A program made the position numbers and the translations under genes. The notes beneath the pieces were generated by a model. It ran no database searches and was not told the DNA's origin. It saw only the letters and a list, made by a program, of their open reading frames with translations. Positions 62,551 through 64,000 of a DNA stretch of 64,000 nt are shown piece by piece. Each line of letters starts with the position of its first letter. Positions within the stretch are counted from its first letter, which is position 1. This stretch comes from Bifidobacterium magnum (lineage in GTDB: Bacteria > Actinomycetota > Actinomycetes > Actinomycetales > Bifidobacteriaceae), in assembly GCF_000741255.1 (NCBI RefSeq), contig NZ_JGZB01000001.1, positions 161,629 to 225,628 on the forward strand, read 5' to 3'.

Positions 62551-63915
62551 ATGCTGAACATCATGGAGGTCCACGAGACCAACCAAATGATCGAGCAGGA
62601 GAAGCTCGACGTGCGCACGATCACGATGGGCATCAGCCTGTTGGACTGCGCCACCACGAACGTGCAGGAAACTTGCGAACGCATTTACCAAAAGATCACC
62701 ACGAAGGCGCGCGACCTTGTGGCGACGGGCAAGTCGATTGAACGCGATTTCGGCATTCCGATTGTCAACAAGCGCATTACCGTCACACCGATTTCCCTCG
62801 TGGGCGCGAGCTGCTGCAAGACGAGCGAGGACTTTGTGCAGATTGCGCACGCGCTCGACCGTGCGGCCAAGGAAGTGGGCGTGGACCTGATCGGCGGCTA
62901 CTCGGCGCTCGTGTCCAAGTCGATGACGCCGGCCGAGGAGCTGCTGATCCGCTCGCTGCCGCAGGCGCTGAGCGAAACGGATATCGTGTGCTCGTCCGTG
63001 AACGTGGGCTCTACGCGCACGGGCATCGACATGAACGCCGTCACGATGCTCGGACACATCATCAAGGACATCGCGGCCGCCACCGCGGACAACGATTCCT
63101 ACGGATGCGTGAAATTTGTGGCGTTCTGCAACGCTCCGGACGACAACCCGTTCATGGCGGGCGGCTTCCATGGCGTCACGGAAGGCGACGCCGTAATCAA
63201 CGTGGGCGTTTCAGGTCCGGGCGTGGTTTCCAAGGCTTTGGACGCGGCGCGAGGCAAGGATTTCGAGTTCCTGTGCGAAACGATCAAGCGCACGGCGTTC
63301 AAGATCACGCGCGTGGGCCAGCTTGTGGCGCAGGAAGCGTCCGCAAGGCTGGGCGTGCCGTTCGGCATTATCGATTTGTCGCTTGCGCCGACACCGGCCG
63401 TGGGCGACTCGGTGGGCGAAGTGCTCGAGAAAATCGGTTTGGCCCAGGTGGGCGCGCCGGGCACCACGGCCGCGCTGGCCATGCTCAACGACCAGGTCAA
63501 GAAGGGCGGCATCATGGCGTCCTCGTATGTGGGAGGCCTTTCGGGCGCGTTCATTCCCGTTTCCGAAGACCGCGCCATGATCGAAGCGGCCGCCGACGGG
63601 TGCCTGACGATCGAGAAGTTGGAAGCCATGACGTGCGTATGCTCGGTGGGCCTCGACATGATCGCGATTCCGGGAGACACGACCGCCGCCACGATTTCCG
63701 GCATCATCGCCGACGAGGCCGCGATCGGCATGGTCAACCAGAAGACCACGGCCGTGCGTGTGATTCCCGTGGTCGGCAAAGGTGTGGGCGAAATGGCCAA
63801 CTTTGGCGGCCTGATGGGCTACGCGCCGATCATGCCCGTGAACACGGCCTCGTGCGAAGAATTCGTCTCGCGCACGGGCCGCATTCCCGCACCGATCCAC
63901 AGTTTCAAGAACTAG
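62551..63915 (+). CDS. UPF0210 (DUF711) protein
   Basis: 454 residues. [35 protein letters not shown] and [17 protein letters not shown] are conserved in DUF711, a glycyl-radical-enzyme-related fold of unknown function. Start ATG 62551, 6 nt behind GAGGGG; ATG 62545 is an alternative. The stop region holds a 12-bp tandem duplication (TTCAAGAACTAG twice). Confidence 0.9.
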   Translation: MLNIMEVHETNQMIEQEKLDVRTITMGISLLDCATTNVQETCERIYQKITTKARDLVATGKSIERDFGIPIVNKRITVTPISLVGASCCKTSEDFVQIAHALDRAAKEVGVDLIGGYSALVSKSMTPAEELLIRSLPQALSETDIVCSSVNVGSTRTGIDMNAVTMLGHIIKDIAAATADNDSYGCVKFVAFCNAPDDNPFMAGGFHGVTEGDAVINVGVSGPGVVSKALDAARGKDFEFLCETIKRTAFKITRVGQLVAQEASARLGVPFGIIDLSLAPTPAVGDSVGEVLEKIGLAQVGAPGTTAALAMLNDQVKKGGIMASSYVGGLSGAFIPVSEDRAMIEAAADGCLTIEKLEAMTCVCSVGLDMIAIPGDTTAATISGIIADEAAIGMVNQKTTAVRVIPVVGKGVGEMANFGGLMGYAPIMPVNTASCEEFVSRTGRIPAPIHSFKN

Positions 63916-63951
63916 TTCAAGAACTAGTTGGCGTTAGATTTTGGCATCCCC

Positions 63952-64000
63952 TTCTGCATTTTGAGACAGACACGCCGCGTTTCATGTCTCAAAATGCAGA
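63952..64000 (+). repeat. 50-bp palindromic repeat, copy 3 (cut by the window end)
   Basis: Arms TTCTGCATTTTGAGACA / TGTCTCAAAATGCAGA around the core GACACGCCGCGTTTCA; it follows the UPF0210 gene. Confidence 0.85.

Overview
The window looks like chromosomal DNA of a Bifidobacterium or a close relative; the species cannot be fixed from the sequence alone. Pointers are the high G+C coding style, a fused Maf-Nudix protein, an adjacent galT-galK pair behind a DeoR-type regulator, a TIGR02391-type gene, an orphan GcvH plus a lipoate ligase, sortase-dependent pilin loci, and several start codons lying 6-7 nt behind a -10-like hexamer with no Shine-Dalgarno, as is common in Actinobacteria.

Layout. 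1-1.7 kb: tail of a sortase/pilin-type surface locus, with one gene frameshifted just before its LPATG anchor. 1.8-9.2 kb: argS, then the aspartate-family amino acid genes lysA, hom and thrB on the minus strand, and a Maf-Nudix fusion. 9.3-18.3 kb: LacI regulator, a giant CydDC-like ABC exporter, an aldo/keto reductase, a membrane-anchored HNH nuclease and a DHA2 drug exporter. 19.2-34.6 kb: a more AT-rich accessory stretch. It is framed by exopolysaccharide (EPS) genes (priming glycosyltransferase at 19.2 kb; tyrosine kinase/chain-length protein, DUF4012 protein and low-molecular-weight phosphatase at 30.2-34.6 kb) but has no further glycosyltransferase, flippase or polymerase. Inside are nucleoside and isoprenoid genes (deoxynucleoside kinase, type-2 IPP isomerase, guanylate-kinase-like protein, nucleoside hydrolase), an APH-like kinase, a duplicated membrane-protein gene around a tRNA-Gly, two frameshifted genes, and a TIGR02391-type protein. 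A strongly structured, probably noncoding RNA sits at about 33.69-33.98 kb. 35-45.9 kb: housekeeping genes (G5/transglycosylase cell-wall protein, thioredoxin, NudC, GcvH, App1-like phosphatase, oligopeptidase B, leuB). 46-50 kb: a Cys-rich 54-residue protein, a TM2 protein, a remarkable 500-bp noncoding array of near-palindromes, a domain-shuffled lipoate ligase and a Crp-type regulator. 50-58.7 kb: penicillin-binding protein, DeoR regulator, galT, galK, dihydroorotate dehydrogenase and polyprenol-phosphate mannose synthase. 58.8-62.1 kb: a second pilus locus with an intact class C sortase and a broken adhesin. The window ends with the ACT-domain/UPF0210 pair.

The most unusual feature is at 47,514-48,014: about fourteen degenerate copies of the near-palindrome GCGTAAATATACGC, spaced alternately 30 and 41 bp apart (about three and four helical turns), with the second half in mirror orientation to the first. 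It ends about 50 bp upstream of the lipoate ligase start. Other points of note are a probable ATT start codon (22,912), the candidate structured RNA, a 50-bp palindromic repeat family present three times, and several frameshifted surface or accessory genes.
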